Part shown: positions 53,160 through 64,000 of the stretch, one piece after another | Position numbering within the stretch: position 1 is the stretch's first letter | Layout: every line of letters starts with the position of its first letter | Assembly: GCF_035046485.1 (NCBI RefSeq) | Contig: NC_085136.1 | Coordinates: 80,741,734-80,805,733 of the forward strand | DNA: 64,000 bases | Origin: Aedes albopictus | Taxonomy: Eukaryota; Arthropoda; Insecta; Diptera; Culicidae | Direction: 5' to 3' | Translations under genes and position numbers: made by a program | Notes under the pieces: generated by a model | Databases searched by the model: none | What the model was told of the DNA's origin: nothing | What the model saw: only the letters and a program-made list of their open reading frames with translations

Positions 53160-53645
53160 TGCAAATAGGGGTTTGTCCCATTTTTCAACAAAGGGATTTA
53201 AGTATTTCAAATATGATTTGAACTCTTGTAGTTTGCTATTGGGTATTTTCATGGCGTGAAATAGCTCCATAGTTTTATCCCGGAAGGGTGCGTGCATTGT
53301 ATAAAGAAGGAATGAGGTCCAGATTCATTTGGTTACATCGTTCTTTCTGAAATGCATGAAACGCATTATCGATTATCACATATGTGATGTTCGTCTGGCT
53401 GACATGCCTTTTCATGTGAACTCACATGCCTCCCAATTTGGGATGTCCACAGTGACTCTTTTACACAAAGTTGAATACGTTTTCAAGAAAGTACTCGCCC
53501 AAACGTAGTTTTTGCTTGGGTGATTTCTTGAATATTGAGGATGCTTTCGATGACGTGCCTTTCAATGTCACATTGATTGATTTGTCTTTATTAGAGAGAC
53601 TTTCAGCCCTTTCAATGTCACATTGAAAATCGCATGACGTCATAA
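53160..53645 (+). pseudogene. LINE reverse-transcriptase fragment (LOA-like), decayed
   Basis: Plus strand. LVTSFFLKCMKRIIDYHICD, DVRLADMPFHVNSHA, SQFGMSTVTLLHKVE and DFLNIEDAFDDVPF (about 53325-53570) follow the order of RT blocks in LOA-group LINEs: the PISLTSFLLKT-like block, the HAYQ-GKST block, then FLDIEGAFDN with the first catalytic aspartate region. One stop and shifts are present; the YxDD part is absent. It may belong with the RNase H end at 30385. Confidence 0.75.
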
Positions 53646-53936
53646 GCTACCTCCAATGAGCTATAGGCTCTCTTTACGCTTATGCGTTTTACAGTGTTCT
53701 TATCAGGGCACTGATTAAACACGTTGTGGTATGGGCTATAAGCTCTCGTTGCGATTATGCGTTCATTCTCTCTTCTAGGGCACCCTTCCTATTTCATCAC
53801 CTTTCCCTTTCCTAATCCCATTCCATCCCTTGTCCCATTCCCTCAGGTAAGTGATGAAATAGGCTTATATGTATGGCGATGGCACAAATGTCCCAAATGG
53901 AGGATAACGTGCTTCTGGAGCCCGCTCTTTACCTGA
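53646..53936. other. Unassigned, two similar sub-repeats
   Basis: gagctataggctctctttac / gggctataagctctcgttgc with following gcgattatgcg occur twice about 90 bp apart (53660 and 53748). cctttcaatgtcacattga occurs twice nearby (53558, 53610). Confidence 0.4.
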
Positions 53937-54102
53937 TAGTTGCATGAGGTTGTGAAAGCATGAGTTTCAAATGTAATTAGTGATCAATAGAGGCATTATG
54001 ACTTTTATAAATCACTAGTCACATTTTTAGATCCGGTGGCTGATACTTCAGGCATAGTTTGTATGTGGATATCATACATGTATCATCTCCTCTTTGGAGC
54101 CA
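53937..54102. repeat. 166-bp direct repeat, copy 2
   Basis: Same sequence as 52090-52255. Confidence 0.9.
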
Positions 54103-55349
54103 CCATGTAAATGCACGGATTCGCGACTTTTGATCCAGATTCATAACATGCCCTATAGATCCAGATTCATAGATGTCCTATAGTTTATCACATCACTCTC
54201 TCTGAAATAACAGACTTCAACCGCGGCGGCCAACAAAAATCTAATCAAATAAATAAAAAATAAAAAAACATTCTCGGTTCTCGAACCGAGTGCTACCTTC
54301 TCCATTCTAAACGACCTATCGCCCCTCTGACCTAATTAATTCCCATTCTCGATGGCATCGCTCAGCCCACCGCTCTTTTTACCTCAGCCCTCATAGCCAA
54401 GGGAAGCAATCATCCGTTTCCAGTGCTCTAAATTTAGTTTACTCATTATGCAAAATCCAATTACGGATGCAAATGTACCTAGTTACACTCACGCGCGCGT
54501 ACAGCACTGGCACTGTCTTGGGATTGACGCAAAGCATTGAGTACCGGAACGTCGTCGTCATCGTCGGACGTAACTTTACAGCACTGTCAGCACAGTGGTT
54601 GAGGGGAAGAATCAAGCCTGCACTTCACACCTTCTCCCCCTCCACCAATCGCTCATAGCATCCATTAGTGATAAAAATAAATCTCACTCGTCGTTAGGAA
54701 GTCCCCTCATCTGCACGCACAGAGCACAAACATTCGAGATACAGCAACAATTATTTTCAATGTTGTGACTTGTGACACTGACCGCGGACGTCTGATGTCT
54801 ATGCCTTTTGTCGGATGTCGTCTTGAAATAGCGATTTTTATCTGTGGAGAATGTCAAGCATATCGATTCAAAGGAAAGCTCTTCAAAGGCTATCAAGAAA
54901 AATTGCTTATTCTTGTGAATTACGCTCCCACGCAAGTAAAATTACGATTTCCAAACCGCGGTACATCAAAGACAGCTAGCTAGCAAGTGATTGGAATCCG
55001 ATCCGGGCGTAAGCCAGCAGCAAGTCTTGCGAAGAATGACACCGAAAGTACATTATATTCGGCAAAGAAAAAAAAAGTCGCGGATCGATGATCACAATCA
55101 AAAGAATAGGCGAAACAAATATAACCAACCAGACAAAGAAAAATGACAATCTGTTTGGCCTCTTTTGTTGACTTTGTTGGTGGAAGAAAAATCTTTCAGA
55201 CCACGCAGCCAGAATAACGAAATTATTCGCTTCAACGAACTGTCACGGCGTCGTCGTCGGAGAAGACTCTGTCTCGTTATTGTTGTCGGGGTGGAACCAT
55301 TGTGTCTCATAAAAGTACCCTACAACAAGCACTGACGAGTTCTTTGAAG
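54103..55349. other. Intronic/intergenic, no recognised gene
   Basis: Unique-looking and a little GC-richer near 54480-54660 and 55200-55310 (cgtcgtcgtcggag). No splice-supported coding stretch was found. Confidence 0.3.
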
Positions 55350-55639
55350 GGCTTTACTACAAAATTCGTTTGCCCAGTACGCTTTTGCCAGAGGGGTTTA
55401 CCAAAGACAAACAGACGTTTGTACCTAGAACAATTTTCGTGAAAATCTAACGCCCACTTCACATAACTATCATCTGGAGGATATGCTTCATGAAACACTG
55501 CGTTGTCACTATCGTCAACAGAAGGCGCTAGTGTGAAACGTCGAACGCGAAGAAAAGCCATGCGCGCACCTGTGGTTGTGAAAGCCACAACTATGAAGAT
55601 TTAAAATGATCGATAATAGCGTGGTCGATGAAAATTTCG

Positions 55640-56695
55640 CAAGTGTTACGTCTGAAACTCTTACAAGAATCACCTGGGTATTCTTCTAGGATTCCTCTGA
55701 CCATTTCTTTAGAAGTACTCCGAAAATTCATCCAGGAGTTTATCGGAAATCTCCTCCAGGAGATCCACGCACATTGTCTTCAAGCATTATCTGGAAAATA
55801 CTTCTCTGAGGAATACTTCTGGGAGTTTGGCTTCTTTTTGGGCTACTTTTGGGCGATTCCGATTATGAACCAATCTGGATACCCCCCAAGAACCCAATTT
55901 ATCTAAGAATTCTTCCAAGAGTTCTTCAGGAATGTGTTCAGGTCTACGAGAATTTCTCCAGCATTTCCCTGAGAATTCACCCAGAAGTTCCTAGAGAGTT
56001 CCTTCAGCAGTTCTTTCAGGAGTTTCTCTGGAATTCCTCCAGAAGTGTCCTTGTAATTTTTCAAGAAGTTCCCCGAAAAGTCCACCTTTTCTACAGGAAT
56101 TCCTCGGGAACTTCTCCATGATTTCCTTGGGGATTCCTCCAGGTGTTCCTAAGCTATTTTTACTGGAGTTCCTCAGGAAGCCATCCAGGGTTTCCCCAAA
56201 ATTTCTTCAAAAACTCTTCGGGAATTCCTCCTGGAGTTCCTCAAAAAATTCTGAAGGTGTTCCTCGGCAATTCACCCAGGAGTGCATCGGAAATTCTTTC
56301 AGAAGATCCTCAGAAATTAGTCTAGGAGGTCTTTGGTAATTTTTCCAAAATTTTTAAGGCCATACTCCCAGAAATTCTCAGGAAATTCCGCCACAAGTTC
56401 CTCAGAAATTCCTCCGGGAGTTACTCATGAAATCCTCCGGGTTCCCACAGGTGTACCTTTATTATTCCTCCAAGAGTTTCTCGGGAATTCTTCCAGAAGA
56501 GAATTCCCGATGATTCATCCAGGAGGCCCTCGGAAATTTCTCCAAAACTTCTCCGGGAATACCTCCAAAAGTTCCACAGAAATTTCTCCAGAAGTTCCCT
56601 GGAAATTCCTTCAGGATTTCCACGGGTATTTCTCCAGGAGTTTCTCGGGAAATCTTCCAGGAGTTACTAAGCAATTTTTACTGGACTTTCTAGGT
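55640..56695. repeat. GGAATTCCTCC-type minisatellite, copy A of a duplicated block
   Basis: Units such as ttcctccaggagttcctcgg with period near 30 bp repeat imperfectly. A non-repetitive landmark (tctgggagtttggct...ccgattatgaaccaatctgga, 55820-55890) is shared with 62850-62925, so the two blocks are paralogous. All frames here are artefacts. Confidence 0.85.
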
Positions 56696-57069
56696 TTAAT
56701 CACCGCATGACTTTATCATGATTGAATTTTATTGGCTTTTCTCGGTGAACTTAATACTACTCAAAGAAAGAGGAAGTAACGAAAGTAATGAAAGAAACGG
56801 TGGATAGAATCGCAAGTGTGCGACGAGAGCATTGGCGTAGCTAGGGGGGTTCCAGGGGTGCCTGGCACCCCCTAGAACAAATTTGGCACCCCCTAGAATT
56901 TTTCCTTGACAGTCACCCAAAATTTAAAAATACATTCAATAATTCCGATATTTATTAATAGCGCATTTGAACAAAACTTAAGCACACCCGGAATCACCGT
57001 TGTACGTTTTGGCGTTTTGGATATTGGTAAGATCAACAGACTTTGGTAGAACAGATTGGTAGAATCAAC

Positions 57070-57905
57070 AGACTTCTCCATGGATTCCTCCAGAAATACC
57101 TCTATCTATTTTTTTTCCTCCCCTGTTGGGGAAATTAAGCCACTGCGTCCAATAGGCTGAACTTTTGTGGCATTTCTTCAATAAACTTCCCTTAGCATTC
57201 TCCAGGCAGTCCTGACAGGGTTATACATTCTAAAAATTTACGCTGAGATTGATTCAGAAATTTCTCTTAGGGTACTTCTTGGAATTCGTCTAGGGATTCC
57301 TCCAAAAATTTCTATTGGGATTACTTCAGGAATTCCTGGAGGGGTTTTTCAAGACAATCTTCCTGGAATTCTTTCGGAGATTTAATTCAGAGATTCTTCC
57401 AGAAATGTCTCATGGAATTCCTCCAGAAGCTTATATTGGCCTTCCTACGGGAATTGTGGCTAGGATTCCTCAAGCAACTCCTGCTGCGATTCTTCCAGCA
57501 ATTTCGCTTAGAACTCCTCTTAAAATTCTCACTGTGATACCTACAGGAAGTCTTCTAAGGAAGTTCTTTCGATTTTTTTTCGGGAAAATCTCCCTGGGAT
57601 TTTTCTAAAAATCTCTTCGGTGATTCTTCCAGAGATTTCTTCAAGGATTTATCCAGGACTTCCTCCAGAGGTTCTTCCAGAAATTCCATAGGAGATTTCT
57701 CCAAGAACTTCTAGTGACGCTGCTCCATGAATTCTAGCTGGAGTTCTGCAAGCAATTCCCATTAGGACTCCTTTTGAAATACTTCTAGGGATTTCACCTG
57801 GCATACTTACTTGCTGCAATACTTTCGGGAAATCTTCCTGAGATTCCTCCAGAAATTCCACCTGCGATTCCATCAGGGATTTCTCCAGTATACTTCTACC
57901 GCAGA
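57070..57905. repeat. Minisatellite inside the hAT element, first block
   Basis: ggaattcctccag / gggattcctccaga units. Frames on both strands are artefacts. Confidence 0.7.
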
Positions 57906-58530
57906 CAGACGTTCTAGCTCGAACAAATTTATTCAAATTTTCTATGTAAATTTTCACTAGCGACACCTAGGCAACCGATTGCCACAGTGCAGTCGCGAGC
58001 AGTTGACAGTTTGAGAAACCACGTGCTTCCAGCCGCTTACTTACCACCCAATTCAACACCCACCGAAAAATAAAATCAAAACAAACACTGTTAAAATCAT
58101 TCCTACATTTGCGTCAAATTCACAAAGATTTGCCAATGCGAGTGAAGTTCATCCAAATGCAGTTTTATTCAAGCAAATCTATGTAACATAAAAGTAATAA
58201 TGTGTAAAATATTTTACAAGAGTCCTGCGCTAATTTGTGCAAAAGATTTTAGACATTAAATGAAAGTCATTTACTCTGCACAAATTATGTGGAAACATTA
58301 TTAGCGTGCAACATGTGCGGTCTTTTCCCGCCATCCGGCTGGAAGACGACCGTGGTGACAGTTGTTGGTCGCAACGCACATGTGAGGCAGCGATTGTATA
58401 TGAACGCCGCTAACGCCATCTGTTCGCTGATTGCCACTTGGCAATTTGTGGCGGCCATGTTTTTTACACAAGCTGCTGAGTCAAACTTGAACGTCTGTCT
58501 ACGCTTCTACCGATTTTTTCAAAGAGTAAT
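57906..58530. other. Unique stretch between minisatellite blocks
   Basis: accgcagacagacgttct near 57898 and agaacgt-type inverse gaacgtctgtctacgcttct near 58490 bound it, suggesting a further worn inverted-repeat element about 600 bp long. The frame at 58289-58534 (cysteine-containing) has no recognised family. Confidence 0.4.
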
Positions 58531-60170
58531 GTAGGTATTCCTCCAGGCAGTTGTTAGAGAAACTTCTCTTAAGGCCCCTGGCATTCCTGATCTAGGATTT
58601 CCAAAGAAATTACTTCTATGATACCTCCCGAAATTGTATGAATTTCTCCAGATATTCCAGCTGGGATTCCTCAAACAATTCTTGCGGTTCATTCAGCTAT
58701 TCTTCCTCCAGAAATTCTAACTGTGGTACTTCAGGAATTATGCTACGGACTCTTCTAGAGCTTTCTCCCGGGCTTTTTGCTGGGACCTTTCAAAGCAATC
58801 TTCTTGGAATTCTTGCATAACTTCCTTTGGTTGTTCTACCAGGGATTTCTCCAAGGACTAATCCAGGAATTCCTTCAGAGATTTTATCCAAAGATTCCTC
58901 CAGAAATTCCTCATGGAACTCCTGCAGAAACTCCTTTTTAACCTTCCTCCAAGAACACCTCAAACAACTCCTCCTACGGTTCTTCCAGCAATTCCTCCAG
59001 AAATTATCAATATTATACGTCCACAAATTCTTCTAGTGATTCCAATAGAAATTTACCCGAGCATTTTGGCTGGAATTCTTCCGGAAAATCCTCCTGAGAT
59101 TGCTTCAGAAAAACCTCCTGTGATTCCTTCTGGGCGTTCTATTTAGATTCTTCCAGAATACCTCTTCCGGTTGTAGCAGAGCCTTCTCTGGGTATTCCAA
59201 GGATCTTTTCTTTAAATTCTCTCAGGCATTCCTGCTGGGGTTTATCTAGAAATCCCTGTATAGTTTCATCCAGCAATTCCTCCTAGGATTTCTGCTGAGA
59301 TTTCTACAATAATACATCCCAGAATCCCTCTAAAATACCTCCTGAAATTTTGAAGTGATATTTTCAGAAGCTCTTCGGTGAATCCTCCCGAAATTTTTAC
59401 CCAAGATATTTTATCCGAGGATTCTGGCACAAATTTCTCATGGAATTTCTCCAGGAACTCCTCTTGGCCTTCTTCCAGGAATTTCAGCTGGATTTCTCAA
59501 GCTATTTCTGCTGTGGTCCTTCTAGCAATTCCTCCTAGGACTCCTCCAGAAATTGTTACTGTAATACCTCCCGGAATACTTTTAGGGATTCTTCCACGAA
59601 TTTCTCCAGGGATTCCTTCAAAAACTTGCTGGGATTATTCAGAGCAATCTTCCTAAGAGCCTTGCAAAAATACCTTCGGTGTTTCCTCCTGGAAATCCTA
59701 AAGATTTTTTTCCTGGGATTTTTTCCAAATATTTCTCATTAGATTCCTCCAGGAACTCCTCTTAATTTTCATCCAGGAACTCCTCTGGGATTTCCATTAG
59801 CAATTCCTGCTGCTTCTAATGTTTCAAGAATGCCTCCTAGGTTTCCTTCAGAAATTCTTACTGTGATGCCTGCAGGAATCTCTCTAGGGGTTTGTCCTGG
59901 CATTCTTACTGGGATTCATCTAGACAGTTTTCCTAGAATACTTCCAGAAATACCTTTTTTTCTTCCAGGGATTTTCCTCAAGACTCATCCAGGAATTCCG
60001 CTTAAGTTTTTATTCATGGATAACTCTAGAAATGGTACTACTCCTGGAACTCCTCTTGACCTTCTTCAAGCAATTCGAGCTGAAGGAATCCCAATAGAAA
60101 TCACTAGAGGTATTCATAAACGAATTTCGGGAATAGTTGGAATTTCCTGAGAAACCCTAGGAGCTAATAC
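58531..60170. repeat. Minisatellite inside the hAT element, second block
   Basis: More than 1.6 kb of aattcctccagaaattcctc-like units. On the plus strand it is stop-poor in several frames. Confidence 0.8.
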
Positions 60171-60214
60171 TAGAGAAATCTCTAGTGAAATCCTATAACA
60201 ATGTACGGGAAAAA

Positions 60215-60350
60215 CTTGTAATTTATTAGAAGGGACAGAATGTTGCCAATTGACAAATTGAGAGATGAATTTGTGAAAAAAACACGTTCTGGTAGGTTTT
60301 GAACCCACTACTCCGTATTCGGTAAACTGCAGTTTATCCATTTCATTGAG
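60215..60350 (-). mobile_element. Possible tRNA-derived SINE piece
   Basis: On the minus strand tgcagtttaccgaatacgg is followed by the B-box-like GTGGGTTCAAAACCTACC and a T run. This resembles the 3' half of a tRNA, but the A box is weak. Confidence 0.35.
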
Positions 60351-61290
60351 GGTTCCTTCGGCATGGTTGTTTTTTTTTTGAAAATTTCTTTGGATTTTTG
60401 TCCTATAATTTCAATGGCAATTCCTCTGAAATTATTTCAACGATTTCTTTTTCAGTTATTTTGCAAATTTCTCAGGCAGTTTTATCGTGATAACTTTTGC
60501 AATTCTTTATGATTTAATTGTATTTATATTCATTGCTTCTGGAAATTGCAGAATGGGAAATTAACTGCGCTTGCTCAATGAAAATCCTATGAAATTCACC
60601 AAAAATTTCCAGACAAATTCCCAAAGAAATTGCCGGAAAAATTTCCATCAAAATTACCTCAGAACCTTCCAAGCAGTTGTCAAGAGAATTCATATAAGAA
60701 TTAAGAATTATCAGAGGAATTCCTGAAGAAAAAAAATAGGGCTTTTTAAAGAAATTGGCCAAATCCGATCTCAAAATACATTGCCGAATGCCGAAATATA
60801 TTCTATAAAAAAATCCACAAACATTAAAAAAATACGAAGAAATTCTTAAAGAAATTTCCGAATCATCAAAGTAATTTCTGAAGAAAATTAAGATTGAATT
60901 CCAAAAGTAATAGCCGTTGAAGGAAATCTCGAATGTCGAATGAATTACCAAATACTTCACTAAAATAATTCTCAAAGGAATTGCCTGAAGAGTAACTGGA
61001 AAATTTTAAAAAGCAAGTATCTATAGAATTGCTGACATTAACAAAACAATGCCAAATTGGCAAGAAACTTTCCAATGAAATAAAATCCAAATAAACTGCT
61101 AATGTAATTGTCGAAGCAATTTTCAAAGGATGCGTGAAAGGTGTTCCGTGAAATTCGAAACATTTTCACGAAATTATTATCAAATAAATTGTTAAAACAT
61201 TTTCAATAAATTATTATCAAATAAATTCTTAAAGAAATTACCAAAGGGGATACAAAGATATTACAGAAGAAATTTGCCAAATTCAAACGA
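60351..61290. repeat. Minisatellite-like, AAATTCC/GAAATT type, inside the hAT element
   Basis: gaaattcctgaag, aaagaaattgcc and caaataaattctt units, more diverged and AT-rich than the other blocks. Confidence 0.5.
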
Positions 61291-61761
61291 AAACTGAGTG
61301 ATTTACACACACAGTGGTACAGTTTCCGAGATTCACACTTCTAACAAATTCTCTGAAAATTTATTCGTGAGGACCTGATTGCTTTCAATACACAAAACAA
61401 AGAGGTTGTCGCGATGATTGTAAAGTTCATACTGAAAATACAAATTCCATGTATGATACGTAATTAAGTTACCAAGTTTTTGAACCTTACATGGCGGGGA
61501 AAGTGTTAAATCAGTAAAACGGTTCGGATTAAAAAAAACTTCTTTAAAATATAGCACGTTTAAATTTGCGGGCTAATTTTTCCCGCGTTACAGTATATCA
61601 TACACTAAGAAATTGAGGGTGGATCGAGATTTCCTTTTTCAAAAACAAAAAAGGGAAACAACCTGAAAGCCACTGAAGCTGGCACCCCCAGGCACCCCCT
61701 AGGAAAAAATCCTAGATACGCCAATGGACGAGAGATGATGGTACTGTGAAGTGGGGGCTGA
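61291..61761. other. Right end of the hAT element and spacer
   Basis: No repeats apart from the hAT end (to 61726). A minus frame at 61605-61943 crosses three element boundaries and is not a gene. Confidence 0.35.
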
Positions 61762-61893
61762 ATTTTCACGAAAATTGTTCTAGGTACAAACGTGTGTTTG
61801 TCTGCGGTAAATCCCTCTGGCAAAAGCGCACTGGGCAAACGAATTTTGTAGTAAAGCCACAGAGAACAGATGTCTATCTTCGCTTTCTGCCTT

Positions 61894-62299
61894 CCCGAGC
61901 AGGAACGAATAACTGACACATAACTGCAGCATACCAAAGTCAAGTATCATACCTAGGCAAGGTATTGGTCGGTTATCCAGGTATTGAAAATAGCTTACTT
62001 TGGTATTTTGTAGGTATTGATAAAATACCTCAACGAGTTATTGGTTTGATGTTGAGGACTGGTTGAGGTATTATTCAATTATGGAAAAATCGCTATTTGT
62101 ATAGCAAAATCGCCGATTATTATTTAGGTATTGCAATACCTGATGTCATTATTCACTAGTTATGCACAGAATACACTCCAGTTATTATTTGAGGTATTTT
62201 ACCTCTTATGCAGGGCTAATTAATTACTCATTCAGGTTGTAGGTATTGGGTTTTCCATACCTGAGTTTGTTATTCTTCAGCTATTTTCTCCTGCTCGGG
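61894..62299. mobile_element. MITE with CCCGAGCAG ends, 406 bp
   Basis: CCCGAGCAGGAACGAATAA at the left; the right end CTCCTGCTCGGG is its inverse. TT flanks both sides, a possible 2-bp duplication. The interior repeats aggtattg / caatacct many times. Same ends as the 1.7-kb element at 25528-27269. Confidence 0.8.
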
Positions 62300-62629
62300 T
62301 TGTGTAAAACTTTGTAACGGTCATATCAGAGTATGTGGTTTGGTTATGCTTCCGTTGCGTGGCACTAGCGTCCCATCACTTACATTGTTGTGTTGTCATT
62401 TTTGTTTCCAGTGCTCGCCGTTTTGACCGTTTGGCGCTCGCGTCGCTTTGTGGGCTAGTGTATTTTAACGATGAACACTGGCATCGTGGGGTCAAATCGA
62501 CTTAATATGTGGGGCAGTTTCCGTTGGTGGCGTTGAGGTGCACTTAAATCCTTTACAAACGATTTGTACGTATTTTTATTCGAGCTTAAACGTCTGTTCT
62601 CTGTGCCACGACTTCCTCTGAAATTCACA
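62300..62629. other. Spacer before the duplicated minisatellite block
   Basis: gtctgttctctgtg at 62593-62606 mirrors cacagagaacagatg just outside the 97-bp element at 61858, so it may be the end of a related element. Confidence 0.35.
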
Positions 62630-63795
62630 CAGCATTTTCATGGATACTCCTCTGGAATGTATGAAATACTCCAAGGAGTTCCACAAAAATTCTTCCAAGA
62701 TTTACCTGGGTATTCTTCCAGGATTCTTCCGACCAGTTCTTAAGAAGTTCCCCGGAAATTATTCAGGAGTTTCTTGGAAGTCCCCTTCAGGTCCACGCAC
62801 ATTTTCTCCAAGCATTCTCCGGAAAACTCTCCTAAGGTGCCTGAGGAATACTTCTGGGAGTTTGGCTACTTTTTGGGCGAATATTCCGATTATGAACCAA
62901 TCTGGATATCCCTAGGGAACCAAATTCCTTCAAGAATTTATCTAAGAATTCCTCAGGAATGTCTCCAGCAGGTCTACGGGAATTTCACCAGTATTTCCTC
63001 AGGAATTCCTCCAGAAGTTCCTAGATAATTCCTTCAGAAGTTCTTCCAGGAGTTTCCTTGTAATTTTTCAAAGAGTTTCTCAAAAAGTCCAATTTTCGAA
63101 CTTCTACATGAGTTACTCGGAAATTCCTTCAAAATTTTCTCGGGAAATCCTCCTGGAGTTCCTAAGCAATTTTTACTGGAGTTCCTAAAGAAGCCATCCA
63201 AGAGTTCCTCGAAGTTTCTCAAGAATTAATCCAGGAGGCCCTGGGGAATTTCCTCAAGAGTTTTTAGAGCATACTTCCAGAAATTCTCAGAAAATTCCGC
63301 CAAAAATTCCTCGAAAATACTCGGAAATCCCTTCAGGAATTCCTCCGGGTTTCTGCAGGTGCTACTCGGCAATTTCTCCAGGAGTTCCTTGAGTATTCCT
63401 TCAAGAGTTTCTGGAAAAATATTTCAGAAATGAATTCCCGACGACTCGTCCAGAAGGTCCTCGGGAATTTCTCCAAGAGTTCTTCTAGTATACCTCCTGA
63501 AGTCCCCCAGGAATATCTCCAGAAGTTCCCCGAAAATTCTTTCAAGAGTTCCCCGCAAATTCCTGTAGAAGTACCACGGGTATTCCTCCAGGAGTTTCTC
63601 GGGGAATCCTCCAGGAGTTACTAAGCAATTTTTACTGGAATTCCTGAGGAAGCCATCTAGGGATTCCTCGAAACTCCTCCAAGAATTCTTCGGGATTACC
63701 TCCTGGAGTTCCTTAAGAATTTCTCAGGGTGTTCTTCGGCATTTCATCTAGGAGTTTCTCGGCAGTTCTTCCAGAAATTGCTCAAGAACTAATCC
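62630..63795. repeat. GGAATTCCTCC-type minisatellite, copy B of a duplicated block
   Basis: Follows the same order of landmarks as 55640-56695, including tctgggagtttggct and ccgattatgaaccaatctgga. This indicates duplication of a whole block and not independent expansion. Confidence 0.85.
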
Positions 63796-64000
63796 AGGAT
63801 AAAGTGACCAGATATATTTTGCTCTGATGCGGGACACAATTTTACATTACTCAAATTATAAGTGTTTCAGTGATTCAGTGACCCGATTTTCAAATCAAAA
63901 TTGAGGTTGTTAACTCAACGAATGGAAAAGTCTAATATTTGTGCAATTTTCAAAAAAAAAAACTGACAGGTTTACCTAAAATTTTCCCTAGAATTTTCAA
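63796..64000. other. No recognisable feature
   Basis: AT-rich end of the window. Confidence 0.3.

Larger units (their letters stand above)
56830..61726. mobile_element. hAT-type element, 4.9 kb, with exact 8-bp target duplication
   Basis: The ends CATTGGCGTAGCTAGG and CCTAGATACGCCAATG are inverse with one change. The 8-bp duplication GACGAGAG is exact at 56822-56829 and 61727-61734. Sub-terminal ggtgcctggcacccc / ggcacccccaggcacccc occur at both ends. The inside holds minisatellite blocks and a unique 0.6-kb stretch but no transposase. It is nested in the 97-bp inverted-repeat element. Confidence 0.93.
55350..61858. mobile_element. DNA transposon with 97-bp terminal inverted repeats
   Basis: The segment 55350-55446 (GGCTTTACTACAAAATTCG...ATTTTCGTGAAAAT) is mirrored at 61762-61858 with only a few mismatches. 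Between them lie a minisatellite block, about 140 bp of unique sequence, the hAT element at 56830-61726, and a short remainder. Without the hAT it would be about 1.6 kb. There is no coding capacity. Sequence just outside both ends also has weak inverse similarity (gttctttga / cagagaac), so the true ends may be slightly further out. Confidence 0.75.

Noticed and set aside
52090..54102. The 166-bp repeats as LTRs of a retrotransposon
   Set aside because: No TG...CA ends, primer-binding site or gag/pol between them; the only coding remnant inside is a LINE RT.
55640..60170. Many 60-125 codon frames rich in S, P, F, L and I (plus strand)
   Set aside because: They are translations of stop-poor minisatellite units in several frames at once, with no start context, domain or codon bias.
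1..64000. Endogenous viral elements, common in Aedes genomes
   Set aside because: No frame showed wording typical of viral polymerase, glycoprotein or nucleoprotein; all polymerase-like pieces fit LINE or copia elements. Very decayed short pieces could be missed by eye.

Overview
This is eukaryotic nuclear DNA from an insect, most likely a culicine mosquito of the Aedes type. The evidence is two CYP4-family cytochrome P450 fragments split by large spacers and introns, Feilai-like tRNA-derived SINEs, RTE-, R1- and LOA-like LINE remains, and a very high density of MITEs and short-period minisatellites. The species call is inference from this repeat repertoire; no marker gene proves it. No bacterial operon, rRNA, intact tRNA gene, CRISPR array or virus-derived gene was found.

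Layout. Positions 1-391 are the 3' end of a plus-strand CYP4 P450 carrying the heme-cysteine motif, followed by a poly(A) signal. From 0.55 to 27.8 kb is a spacer of tandem repeats, minisatellites and nested transposons: a 292-bp satellite, a ~155-bp array, a CCC-ended element holding a hAT element, a ~970-bp foldback, a Ty1/copia scrap, and a LINE ORF1 split by a 2.1-kb RTE retrotransposon and a hAT MITE. At 28.19-28.47 kb is the first coding exon of a second CYP4 P450 on the same strand, with a strong splice donor. The two therefore look like neighbours in a tandem CYP4 cluster. No later exon of the second gene was recognised, so its first intron probably runs to the window end or beyond.

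The 28.5-64 kb part contains hAT, mariner-like and piggyBac-like MITEs, SINEs, LINE fragments of the RTE, R1 and LOA types, a long 89-bp tandem array that runs into a 500-N assembly gap, and a candidate first exon of an unknown minus-strand gene at 51.1 kb. At 55.3-61.9 kb a 97-bp terminal-inverted-repeat element holds a 4.9-kb hAT element; both carry blocks of the same GGAATTCCTCC-type minisatellite.

The only host genes are the two P450 fragments and possibly the 51.1-kb exon. P450s of this family are ER-bound monooxygenases. Nearly everything else is mobile-element history, and much of it can be ordered because target-site duplications and interrupted reading frames are visible. I do not see an undescribed functional system. 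The most notable patterns are a group of elements with CCC...GGG ends, the minisatellite blocks inside DNA transposons, and several long hairpins that could be small-RNA sources.
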